Shown here in pieces: positions 36,301 to 47,211 of a stretch of DNA of 64,000 nt (position 1 is the stretch's first letter; each line of letters starts with the position of its first letter). Made by a program: the position numbers and the translations under genes. Source of the stretch: Margaritispora aquatica (taxonomy: Eukaryota > Ascomycota > Leotiomycetes > Helotiales > Discinellaceae); the NCBI GenBank assembly GCA_007644065.1, contig VJWN01000005.1:992001-1056000 (forward strand). Reading direction: 5' to 3'. The notes under the pieces were generated by a model that saw only the letters and a program-made list of their open reading frames with translations, was not told where the DNA came from and made no database searches.

Positions 36301-39300
36301 ATGCGTGTCGTTACTTCACTCTTAGATCTCACGATCATTTCTTCTACTTTAATACGTCCTTCGATTTCAACTTTACCTTCAACAATACAACGAAGAGCTT
36401 TCACTAGCAATCTTCCTCGTTCTTCAACCACATTTCTTCGCAGCTCAAGGTATGCAGATGTGCTCCTACTACCCCTCCGGCTACCCCGCAGTCCCTTTAT
36501 GCAACCCTAGACGCATTCATCTTGCAGTACCAGAGCTTACACTAATTCCTTAACAGATTTCATTCTCCTCATAGACGACCTCAGACCTCAAATATTTACT
36601 CTCAGAATTCTCTCATAACAACTACAACAACACGAAGTTGTTCTTACAGAAGGAACAAGGACAAGATGTGTAGACTCCACGGAGGCGCAGATGTGGAGGC
36701 AGGCGGCGTTGATATTACCAAAGGACGAGAAATTCTGCCAGCCAATGTGATTGCAAAGCATTATGATCTTGTCTTGGAGCCTGACTTCAAGAAATTGACC
36801 TACGAAGGTACCGTTATCATTGACCTCGATGTTGTGGAGGATTCCACCTCGATCTCATTGAACACCTTGGAGCTTGATATCCACAGCACCGAGATTCTAT
36901 CTGGTACAACAAGCATCAGGTCAGTGCACAATCAATGAAAACCTATATCCTTCTCATAGCTGACTTCTTACTACAGCTCGACTCCAGATATTTCCTACAA
37001 TGAGATAACACAAACTACCAAGGTTGCCTTTGAGAAGACTCTATCGAAAGGCTCAAAGGCTCAGCTTAAGATGGTTTTCACAGGTGTTCTGAACGACAAA
37101 ATGGCTGGCTTCTACAGATCAACCTACAAGAACGCCGACGGGACTGAGGCAATTTTGGCGACAACCCAGATGGAAGCTACCGATGCTCGAAGAGCTTTCC
37201 CTTGTTTCGATGAGCCCGCGCTAAAATCAAAGTTTACTGTGACTCTGATCGCCGACAAGAATCTCACTTGCCTTTCCAATATGGATGTTGCATCAGAAAC
37301 TGAAGTGGATTCAAAGATGAGTGGCACGACCAAGAAGGCTGTCAAGTTCAACACATCACCTGTCATGTCAACCTATTTACTTGCTTTCATTGTTGGTGAG
37401 CTCAACTATATTGAAACTACGAAGTTCAGAGTTCCAGTCCGAGTTTATGCTCCACCAAACTCAGACATTGAACACGGTCGCTTCTCTTTGGATCTTGCCG
37501 CCAAGACTCTCGAGTTCTACGAAAATACATTTGACAGCAAATTTCCTCTACCAAAGATGGACATGGTCGCCATTCCTGACTTTGCTGCTGGGGCGATGGA
37601 AAATTGGGGTCTTATTACCTACCGAGTAGTTGATGTCATGTTTGACGAGAAGACCAGCGGAGCCTCGACAAAAGAGCGTGTTGCGGAAGTTGTTCAGCAT
37701 GAGCTTGCGCACCAATGGTTTGGTAACCTTGTCACTATGGATTTCTGGGATGGACTTTGGTTGAACGAAGGATTCGCTACATGGATGTCTTGGTATTCGT
37801 GCAATATTTTCTACCCTGAGTGGAAGGTATGGGAGGGCTATGTTACAGACACCCTACAAAGCGCACTAAACCTCGATTCCCTTAGAAGCAGCCATCCTAT
37901 CGAAGTACCGGTAAAACGTGCTGATGAGGTTAGCCAAATCTTCGATGCCATCTCATATTCCAAGGGCTCTTGTGTGCTTCGCATGATTTCCAAGTATATC
38001 GGCGAGGATGTTTTCATGGAAGGTATCCGCCAGTACCTCAAGAAGCACGCCTATGGCAACACTGAGACTGGCGACCTCTGGGCGGCCCTTAGTGCTGCTA
38101 GTGGAAAGGATATACCAAAGATGATGGATATTTGGACCAAGCATGTCGGATATCCTGTGGTCACTGTTACCGAGAACGAGAAAGATAGCTCCATCCACGT
38201 GAAGCAAAATCGTCTTCTCCGTACAGCCGATGTCAAACCAGAAGAGGACCAAGTTCTCTACCCTGTTTTCCTTGGACTTCGATCCAAGGACGGCATTGAT
38301 TCATCAAGCATTATGATGGAGCGAGAGAATGATTTCAAGGTTGACTTGGATTTCTTCAAACTGAATGCTGATCATTCTGGCATCTACCGAACTTTGTACA
38401 CACCAGCCCGCCTCGAGAAGCTTGGTCAAGCTGCCAGGGACGGCCTACTTACTGTGGAGGACCGTGCCGGTCTCTTGGCTGATGCAGGCGCGCTTGCAGC
38501 CTCTGGATACCAGAAGGCATCTTCAGTACTGAACTTGCTCAAAGGATTTACCAATGAGAAGGAGTTCATTGTGTGGACAGAAATCTTGTCACGTTTAGGT
38601 GGCATCCAGTCAGCATGGATGTTTGAGGATAAGGAGATTAGAGAGACTCTCGAGACTTTCCAGCGCGACCTTGTTAGTGACAGGGCTCATAAAGCCGGAT
38701 GGGAGTTCAAAGAGAGTGACGATCACATTGCACAGCAGTTTAAAGCAGTTCTCTTCGGCAGTGCTGGTATGTCTGGGGATAAAGAAATTATCAAGGCTGC
38801 TCAGGATATGTTTGCAAAGTTTGCATCTGGCGACAAGTCTGCAATCCATCCTAATATTAGGGGCAGTGTCTTTGGTATGGCCTTGAAATACGGTGGGAAG
38901 AAAGAGGTGAGTCTGGCTTCTAAACTCTCGGAGATTATTCTAACAGATCCTAGTATGATATCATTCTTGACACATACCGCAATTCTACAAACAGCGATGA
39001 GCGTAATACAGCATTGCGATCGCTTGGTAGAAGTAAAGATCCCGAGCTCATCAAACAGACTTTATCTCTGCCATTTGGTGGTGAGGTCAAGGAACAGGAC
39101 GTGTACCTGCCTTTAGCCGCTCTACGATCTCACACGGAAGGAGCCGAGGCTTTGTTTGGCTGGATGACAGACAACTGGGACGAGATCACTCGACGATTTC
39201 CAGCCGGTCTGTCTATGCTCGGTTCGATTGTCGCCATATGCACATCGAATTTTACTCGCCGAGCGGACTTGGAACGTGTTCAGAAGTTCTTTGAGACCAA

Positions 39301-39442
39301 GAGCACAAAGGGGTTCGATCAAGGACTTGCTCAGAGTCTCGATTCCATCAGAGCCAAGGCTGCCTGGCTGGAACGTGATGGAGAGGATATTGCTGCGTGG
39401 GTCAAAGATTATGCGGGAAAAACCATTAAGAGCGAACTGTAA
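36301..39442 (+). CDS. M1-family zinc aminopeptidase (APE2/AAP1-like), with alternative N-terminus
   Basis: Exons 36301-36449, 36557-36919, 36977-38906 and 38954-39442 give 976 residues in the long form; an internal ATG at 36666 gives 890. The long-form leader (first ~120 residues) is rich in Arg, Ser and Thr and poor in acids, like a mitochondrial presequence, and the 36449/36557 junction is in frame. Core motifs (long-form numbering): GAMENWG from 376, HELAH 412-416, and the third zinc ligand Glu435 in LWLNEGFA. The C-terminal helical domain is present (ERAP1-like). It removes N-terminal residues from peptides. Upstream translation from 36301 versus 36666 may send it to mitochondria or cytosol; that is inferred, not shown. 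Confidence 0.92.
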
Positions 39443-39979
39443 AAAAAGAAGTCATGGTCTGATGCTGGTACTCCAAATTATGGGTAGATTACAGCTTACT
39501 AGATTCTTCAAGAACGAATAATAAACACTGCATTTCGCCACTTCACAAAGTTCTGGTTAAGTTCCTCACTTGACAAGGTCGTCAAATCGTCGATGTAGAT
39601 AACCATAAGTCACGTAATTTCTGAGCTCTACCTACATGCGAGCACGAGACTGTCGTGAAACAGAAATCTTTTCATACCTACCTAATTCATTCAACTATCA
39701 ATTTCGTAGCCGGGGAATCGGAGCTAAGTGCGAGTCAGGGGCTCGCTCGCTTAATTGTTTTTAGGGCAACCTCACCAATCAACCTTGCGTCGCGACCCTC
39801 TTCTCCTTCTCCCGGGCATAACAAGAAATGCATTGAACATTCGCCACGTAAATAGATTCATGAACCTTCAAGAGAAGCAAACCAAACTACATCTCAACAA
39901 TTGAACACGGAATATATTATACCTCTCGAGCGCCCGCAAATCTGCAAGAAGCAACAACTGTACGAAAGTCTATGTCGTC
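39443..39979. other. Intergenic region
   Basis: No gene was recognised. It contains the 3' flank of the aminopeptidase and the promoter of the FAD monooxygenase. Confidence 0.5.
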
Positions 39980-41275
39980 ATGACTTCTCCTCAAACAGTT
40001 CATATTATCGGCGCAGGTATTGCAGGCTTGACACTCGCTCGCAGTCTCAAGAACAAAGGCATTCCGTCGATTATCTTTGAAAAGAATCCTTCGCCAGCGC
40101 GCCACTGCTACGGAATCACGCTGCAGCCTTGGGCGTGCCAAGCCCTCCTTCGAGTGCTGAATGTTGACGAACCAACACTTCACAGGGTGGCAGTGGACAG
40201 TGTGATCGGAGGAAGAGGATATGTTCATGAGAAATATCCTGTGTCGCCTGGTACGCAGAGCCTTGCTCCCTTGCGAGCCAACTGCGGAAGACTGTAAGTT
40301 CAAACACTTCCTGACCCTCCCAAGCGCAATCCCTTGTTCCCAGAAACTACTTTTTCCAATCTGAAAATCGGACTGAATCGTGGGACTTGGGATTGCGAGT
40401 CTCTTTCTTAGCTCTGATGGAGAATGGGAACGCTGACCTGGCGAACTAGTGAGGGGTTATTGAGAGAGAGTTTGGATATTAAGTGGGGCCATGTCCTCCA
40501 GGAGATTTCACGATCTGAGAATGGGCACATGCTCAAGTTCAGGGATCAAGAAGAGGTTGAGAGTAACTTTGTTGTTGATACCTCTGGTGTTCATTCTCTG
40601 ATTCGAAAGTGTCTCTTGCCCAGCACGCAACTCGAAGTCCTACCTTACGCTGTCTTTAGGGGCACAAGACGGGTGGAAGGAAGCGTGTTCAAGGATCGCC
40701 TTAAGACACACTTCAAATTGGCCAACGTTATCCAGACTAAGAAGGGCAACGTCTTACTACAGATTCAGATCAACGACTTTGTAAGGGATTCGGAAGCAGT
40801 AGATATCAGCTACATCTACTCACGACCCGCTCAAGACGATGATACACTTCACCGCCCGTCACGAGGTAAAAACGAAGCCGTAAATACATCCGAAGTCCTG
40901 TTTACTGAAATCTCACAATTGGAAGATTTGGAAGATCCTTTCAGGGAGACATTTGATGTGGAAAAGATGCGAGAAGAGCGCATCCTCAATTGGCTAATGC
41001 GAGACATTGTGGTCCCGCTACCTGATCTTTTGAGGTCGGCCGAGGAGGGCGTGGCTCTGATTGGTGATAGTGCGCATGCAATGCCAATATTAGGTGGCGA
41101 GGGAGCGAACTTTGCAATCAAAGACGCAGCTGATTTGGCTGGAGTGGTCAAGGAAAGAGGCCGGGATGGGTTAAGAGGATTCTATAGGATAAAGCACTCG
41201 GAATGGGAGTCAGCGATTGATCAGATGGAGAGGAGACTGGCAAATATGCATCATCTAGTCGAGCCTGTTTACTAG
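39980..41275 (+). CDS. FAD-dependent monooxygenase (aromatic hydroxylase fold)
   Basis: Exons 39980-40293 and 40450-41275 (intron 156 bases, phase 2) give 379 residues. The FAD Rossmann motif is GAGIAGLTLARSL, followed by IIFEKNPSP; the second FAD motif is ALIGDSAHAMPILGGEGANFAIKDA, as in salicylate-hydroxylase and PHBH-type enzymes. The middle contains VVDTSGVHSLIRK in place of the usual DG-motif DG(A/x)HS. Members hydroxylate phenolic or other ring substrates using NAD(P)H. It is unrelated in sequence class to the flavin monooxygenase at 21.4 kb. Substrate unknown. Confidence 0.9.
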
Positions 41276-41681
41276 GCTTGAGTTTCGCGCACTTGACACT
41301 TTCCTTTCGGCATTGCGATATGGAGTGTGCGTTTTGCTGTTAGTTTTCGGCTTGGACTATCTCTCTATTAAAAAGATTTTGTATACTTAACAAACATTAG
41401 TCTTTAAGCATACATATCCAAGACGACGGCATAAGAAATATCCAGCAAACGAAGAACGCACCTCACGATACACCTTCCGTGCCATTAGACTAAAGTCAAA
41501 TCGTCTAATGTGGGCAACTACTTGCTTTGGTAGCAGAAGCGAGTGAGCACGTGCGAGTTGAGACGAGTGGAGTGCAAATGCCTTATCAAGAGTGGGAGTT
41601 GCTAAGGTATCTTGTGTAAAACTTTTTGGATTTGAGCTGTCATAGATATACACCATCAAACTTAAGCTATTTCAAACTAAA
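41276..41681. other. Intergenic region
   Basis: No gene was recognised. Confidence 0.5.
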
Positions 41682-42286
41682 ATGTCTACTGATATTCAAG
41701 CTGTCCTCTGTCCTGAAGCGTGTGCCTTCCCTCCAGGCTTGTTTCGTGAGTAACTCCAAATCCTGCAATCAACCAATGAAACCCCCACTGATGTAAACAG
41801 ATCATGCCAAAATCCACAATGGAACAGTATACTGTGCTGGAGTTGGTTAGCCCTATCTCTGTCTTGATTTATATCTGATGAGGAGTGCACAGCAAGTAGG
41901 TGCCGACGTAGCTGGCAAGCTAGTCTCCGACGATGTGGGACCGCAAACAGAGAAGACTCTCGCAAACATCGCTGCAATTCTTGCCAGTTCAGGGAGTAGT
42001 ATGGAAAGGATTTTGAAGGTGAATATATATATGCCTGAACAGTTGGACTATGCTGCCATGAACGAGGTTTATCGACGGGTGGGTGGTCCCTTTCTTAGCT
42101 TGTGGATATTTCATTCCATCTTGTGAAGATATAGCGCTGAATGAAGGGTTATTGTTCGAGCTGTGCTAATACCAGAAAACATCATAGATCATGCCAGATC
42201 CAAAACCTCCAAGAGCTTGTGTGTTCGTGAAGGGCTTGCCAGGTGGTGCAAAAGTGGAAATTGAGTGTGTTGCTGCTCAGAGCTAG
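41682..42286 (+). CDS. RidA/YjgF-family protein with a one-base frameshift near its end
   Basis: Exons 41682-41745, 41801-41845, 41897-42078 and 42189-42286. The protein reads PPGLFHHAKIHNGTVYCAGVVGADVAG, TLANIAAILASSGSSMERILKVNIYM and IMPDPKPPRACV. These are RidA family blocks, with the Arg in PPRACV at the position of the active-site residue that holds the substrate carboxylate. RidA proteins hydrolyse reactive enamine/imine intermediates. In the last exon the frame shifts near 42240: family-typical GGAKVEIECVA is in a frame one base off, and reading straight on gives an unrelated tail to 42389. The coordinate given is the stop of the family-like frame. Either a real mutation or a base error. 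Confidence 0.75.
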
Positions 42287-42893
42287 TCCAACCACACCTG
42301 TAGCTTTGAGAGGAAGATCATGCTCTATATTTCATCTATTATTGTACAAACACAGTTCTTGTCAAGGTCCCGTGGTGATTGGATATTAAGGCAACAATGA
42401 TACTCAGTTCATGGACCCTTGACTGTGTAGGCTCCAAGGATCAACGTTTAACATAGCCAAAAATAAAGCAAGAGTTCATGACGTTAGACCTTAGTTCAGA
42501 CCCATACATTATAAGTACGGCAACTACCTATCAAGCTTGGTTTCTAACCTCGAAATCCATTATGATTTGCTCAATAATAAGCTCGATTACTCTAGATCTC
42601 AATAGCAGGGGTTGCAGCGGGGACCCCTCATTCGGTTATAGATCTCCCGGTTATGGAGAAAATTGGTTAGTTAATGGTCATGCTTCACATGGTATGGTTC
42701 GTGTGGATAAAAGCTACCTAGGTGACATCCTTTTAGCGGGGTATTTGGTGTGAAAATATTGTACTTATCTTTCTTATATGGTTTGTTACCCTGAACCAAG
42801 CTGAAAACATTTACCTGTAAAGTGAGCCTTATACCTAACTACTGGCAGATATACGCCATTGGATTGAATTTTGAAGCCAGTATCCAGTCCACT
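42287..42893. other. Intergenic region
   Basis: No firm gene. A CTAACTACTGGCAG acceptor-like site ends at about 42848, so an upstream exon of the next gene could lie here, but none was identified. Confidence 0.4.
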
Positions 42894-44417
42894 ATGCTTG
42901 AACCACCGTCTATAACTGTTCTGTGCCAAGATCCAGACAGAGTTCACCGGATAAATGCGAACTCTTTCCAGCAAAACGCCATTACCACGGTGAACTCCTG
43001 GCAGTATGCTGCATTTTACACGGATCAAATACAGGACAAGAAGCATGACTGCTGTCTCGTTAACATAGCCCGCAGAAAACTCGCAGCTAAGGGGCTGAGT
43101 GCAGAGTCTTGGGAGACTTTGACATTTATGGACTACAAGCAGACTCATGATGATGGGCACAACACCATTTCGATAGGGGTGTGTGAGGAGGATGGTACTA
43201 TTCATGTTTCATTCGACCATCATTGTGATCAGTGAGATACAATTCCTCGGAAAGTTGGTAAATGTGTGCTGATTCAGATAAGATTACGGTTCAGAATATC
43301 GAAGATTGGTGTGGCACAGAAACCCGAAGAACATAATTGGGATGCGTCACTGTTCTCGGAAACCCAGAGTACACTCCCTGGGTTGCCCGAAAGTAAGGAG
43401 ATGAATGAAACGACATACCCACGATTCGTCAGTGTTGACGGTGGATTGCTTTTAACTTACCGAATTGGCCAGTGAGCTTAACTTTTCCAGCCAAATCTAA
43501 CTCGATATTTCACTCACACTTGATTAGGGCAGGATCCGGGTCTGATATCCTCTATCGCTACTCCTCAGCAACGCACGAGTATACATACCTTGGCCAGTAT
43601 CTCACCGGCATTTCTAGTAATCCCTACATCAACGGGATAGACTCACGCTTGGGCCGTATCCACGTATCATGGTGCTATAGGAATTACGTCCCATTCATCG
43701 CTTCTGAAAACGCACACAAGCAGCAAGCAGGTCCTAATGGACCCGAAAACAACTGTGATCTGAACTATGCCTACTCTGATGATGATGGCGTCACCTGGAA
43801 AAGCTCCGCTGGACAGATTATGGCTCAGCTCGGAAGTGAGGCGAATGGACTTCTGAAAACCATCAGTTCTGCAAGTGAGGGTTCTAGAGTCTTTGATATT
43901 CCGATGGGGAGTGGAATTTTGAATCAAGAGGCACAATGTGCTGATTGGGAAGGTGGGTTTTGGGTTCTAAACAGAGAGAAGATTGGTGGCAAACAGAGAT
44001 GGATTCTTTACTACCGCGACCCTAAAGGTATGTCCTCTGTAGAGACACAAAACATGCGATCTGACACTTCAAGGGGAATGGGTGAAAAATACCATCGAAA
44101 GCAGCTCGCAGCCTACAGAGACGGGTGCGAGAGCAAGCATTTGCGTAGATATAAAGGGATGCATCTATCTTGTCCTGCCCGGAAACTTGGATTCGAGCCT
44201 GGAGATACTGCAGATGAGATTCCACAGCGAAGGTAAAAGTGTAGAGTTCGATAGTATATGGAGATGTGAGAATGGTTTTGACGGTGAGCCTCTGATTGAT
44301 GTGCAGAGACTAGAAGTCTCTGACATCTTGTCAATATTCACTAGAACCTTAAAGGATGTTGGCAGTGCGAGTAATGTGGTTGTACTTGATTTCGATCTTG
44401 CAAATATAAGGACCTGA
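42894..44417 (+). CDS. BNR_4-type (sialidase/lyase propeller-like) protein
   Basis: Exons 42894-43231, 43283-43471, 43528-44027 and 44074-44417 give 456 residues with consistent phases. Family blocks are NAITTVNSWQYAAFYTD, DDGHNTISIGVCEEDGTIHVSFDHHCDQLRFR split over an intron, TYPRFV, GSGSDILYRY, GRIHVSWCYRN, YSDDDGVTWK, ADWEGGFWVLNREKIGGKQRWILYYRDPKG and PTETGARASICVD. This resembles the BNR_4 family of beta-propeller proteins that often act on polysaccharides. Unusually, no signal peptide precedes the domain: upstream sequence from the ATG (MLEPPSITVLCQDPDRV) is hydrophilic. An unseen upstream exon is possible. No activity can be assigned with certainty. Confidence 0.8.
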
Positions 44418-44738
44418 ACTAGCAGAAAGACAAAACCGGGGATTCTCATAAACATGCGGATAGATTGCAGCGAGAAATATATATTATCTTGTGATCATAA
44501 AGAACTAAACACAAAGTCTAGTTCGAGGTTTTTCATGAGATGTATAACAGTGGACTGCTGAATACAGTAGGCATCGCGGGGTGCCCACCACACGGGAGTT
44601 TCGCTTCTTTTCAAATCTGTTTTCCATCTCCTACAAATCAAATGATCATTCGAAAACTCCCAAAATTATTCTCCCAACAAGCTACAATCATACTTTAGAG
44701 ACCATTGAGCCAATTGAAATCAATTCTGTGTTGACTCC
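44418..44738. other. Intergenic region
   Basis: No gene was recognised. A promoter for MND1 probably lies here. Confidence 0.5.
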
Positions 44739-45443
44739 ATGATGGTAAGCATTTGGGAGCTGTAGATGATCTCCTACTGAGTCGCTCAGGCACCAAAGAA
44801 TCTTCCACCAGCAGCCAAGCAGGCCAAAATTCTCGAATATTTCCGCGATTCTATGGGAGTCTATACACTTAAAGAGCTTGAGAAGTCCCTGCCTGGTGTT
44901 GCAAGCATCAACAGCATGCAAGTCAAGGAATACCTTCAAGCACTCCAGGATGAATATCTCATTCGTGTTGAGAAGATAGGCAGCGGCAATTGGTATTGGT
45001 CCTTCCGATCAGACGCAAAAAAAGGCAAAGAAAATCAAATCAACAACCTGAAGGCCGAAGAAACAAAGTTGAAGACGTCAATCGCCGAAATGGAAACCCA
45101 GATTGAGGAGGAGATGGCCAAACGCGAAGACGACAACGAGATGCCTCAAGAGGGAGGCTTCAATCGCAAAGAGCTCTTGGGAACTTACGAGAAACTCTTG
45201 AAGGATTCAGCAGCTTTGGACAAGGACTTAGCTTGCTATTGCGATAACGATCCTGAAGAAGTTTTGCGCAAAGTGGAGGAGACTAGGGGGTTAAAAGCTA
45301 GTGCATTGGTGCTTACTGATAACATTGAGGCTCTAGAATCATATATCGCTCCTCTCGTCGCAGATCGATGCAAGATGGCTCAGATGATGCACGCAGCATG
45401 TGGAGATGAATACGTTGTTGGGGAGGGATTGCAGGAGCTCTGA
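44739..45443 (+). CDS. MND1: Meiotic nuclear division protein 1
   Basis: A first coding exon of only 6 bases (44739-44744, two ATGs) joins through GTAAGC...CTCAG to 44790-45443, giving 219 residues. The winged-helix start (PAAKQAKILEYFRDSMGVYTLKELEKSLPG) is typical of Mnd1, and a long heptad coiled coil follows (NLKAEETKLKTSIAEMETQI and on), then a C-terminal helix. Mnd1 pairs with Hop2 to stimulate Dmc1/Rad51 strand invasion in meiosis. Its presence fits a lineage with a sexual cycle, though not proof. Length equals the usual ~220 residues. Confidence 0.93.
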
Positions 45444-47211
45444 ATCAGGAAAAACAACAATGCCCCTTCTGCACACGAGCAAGGCATTGATATCAGACGG
45501 GAAACAATCTTGCGAGTTGCTTCATCATTTCTGACCTAGCTTCTGATCTTCTGGCTGGTTTGGGAACTTGCCACGAACGATTAACTTTGCTGACAGATAA
45601 ATCATTCATCTGTACTCAAGACAACAGTGTCAACTCCCAAAAGGGATAATTCTAAACATTTCTTCTAACGTCTTACTCTGTGACACCGAAAGTTGATCCA
45701 ATGGCAGGCAAAAGGAATAAGTATACAAAGTTTATCGCAGTTTCGAAATTTCAGATCGATTCCGCGGAAACTGACCAAATCCAGGTACAACGTGGTCGGA
45801 CATTGGCCTGGTGTTCGATTTTTCATGGGCTACTTTACGTTTTTTTCCTACAAATCATACAGGAACCTTAATGGAAGACGAATTCTGGGTGTAGAATGTC
45901 TGACCACGTTTTACCTGAATTTGGTCAATTTCTACGGTATTACAATGCTGATGGACGATAGCTGGAAATCAAGCATTTTGCCGCCTCTATGGACGCCACT
46001 AGAGGTTCAAGCTTTTTGATCAGCCCCCGATCAGATCTGAATCCATGACAGGGCATTCTTTCACGAGCTCACATCATTGGATCTTCGGGAGTGCATCAAG
46101 ACACATGCAGCACTCGACCCCTCATCCACGCAGACCAAATCCGGACTTGGCCGTTCTGTGCTGGTTCACAAAGCTTATGTCAAGAGATAGTTGTGAATAA
46201 GAAACCTTTTCTGGCTTCTCTCAACCGAAAACTTTTCGGCACCCGACATGACTGGCGTCTAGTGTCCGATATCTAATGTGTCTCGTTTGTCAGCTTTCTC
46301 TGGCTGATGCTCCCTCATCAATCAACGAGATGTCTCTCACCGCCTGCCTGTCGCGAGTAGATACGGTCTGCTACTGCATCTTGCTTTACATTACGAAGAA
46401 ATAGGAATGTGCAGAGTTTGATGGAATTCGGAAGAGAGACATATTCGTTCGTGGTTATCATTGCCGCCTATCCCGGATATCCTCACTGCAAGATCTAATG
46501 TGAACATTGCACTGAGTAAGCTATCCTTATATCTGACTTTATCACGAGGGCATGTACTGCTCACTGGGGCAGATACTTTACTTTGCCGGCTAAGGCCTAG
46601 TCTAAGGTAATCGCAGTATTACAACTGCCAGGCGGTAGTTTTCAAACAAGACATTTGTAAAGTAGACTTGAGGTGTAGATGAGGGGCACAACACAGCCCC
46701 GATACGAGCCCAATGACTTTCCGCCGAACTTCTTAGGAAATAAATGCTCTGATACTCTTGATCTACCAACCTACTCTATATGTGCATAGCCAGAGTTCAC
46801 ACCGCAACAAAAACGATTTTTCAAAAGCCGCTCTGTACCGTATAGACAATTATACTCCAAGCGTTTGTTGTTTTACAGCAAGATCCTAGTGACGCTCTGA
46901 CATGCCGCAACTACACGCGTCGAGACACCAGCACCAGTGTCAACGTACTCTCCACCTCTGATTTTGAATCCCGACCCGGTTTTCATCCAACGAACCTACC
47001 GAAGTCATTCTCTCAGCGTTTATGTACTGCTGCAACCCGTATCTTTATTATTATTCCGTACCTAATAATTACCTACCTGGATGCTGGGCACTATCGTCAC
47101 GTTGCGACCATCCCCCATCTTGCTCGTGTGTGACGAGATCTTGGCAAACCACGCTCATCTCTTGGCACTCAATACACCACACCCCAAAAGCTTCACGACA
47201 TTCCAGTCCTC
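45444..47211. other. Long gene-free stretch
   Basis: 1.8 kb with no recognised gene apart from the inverted repeat annotated at 45759-45940. Open frames here read through the repeat arms and look accidental. Confidence 0.5.
45759..45940. repeat. Imperfect 46-base inverted repeat with a ~90-base spacer
   Basis: Arms at 45759-45804 and 45895-45940 are reverse complements at 38 of 46 positions without gaps. The spacer is unrelated. Most differences are transitions. It could be a decayed miniature inverted-repeat element, or form a hairpin if transcribed. No target-site duplication was identified. Confidence 0.75.

Noticed and set aside
45693..46019. 108-codon frame across the inverted repeat
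   Set aside because: Non-ATG start, and it reads through both repeat arms, so it is probably accidental.
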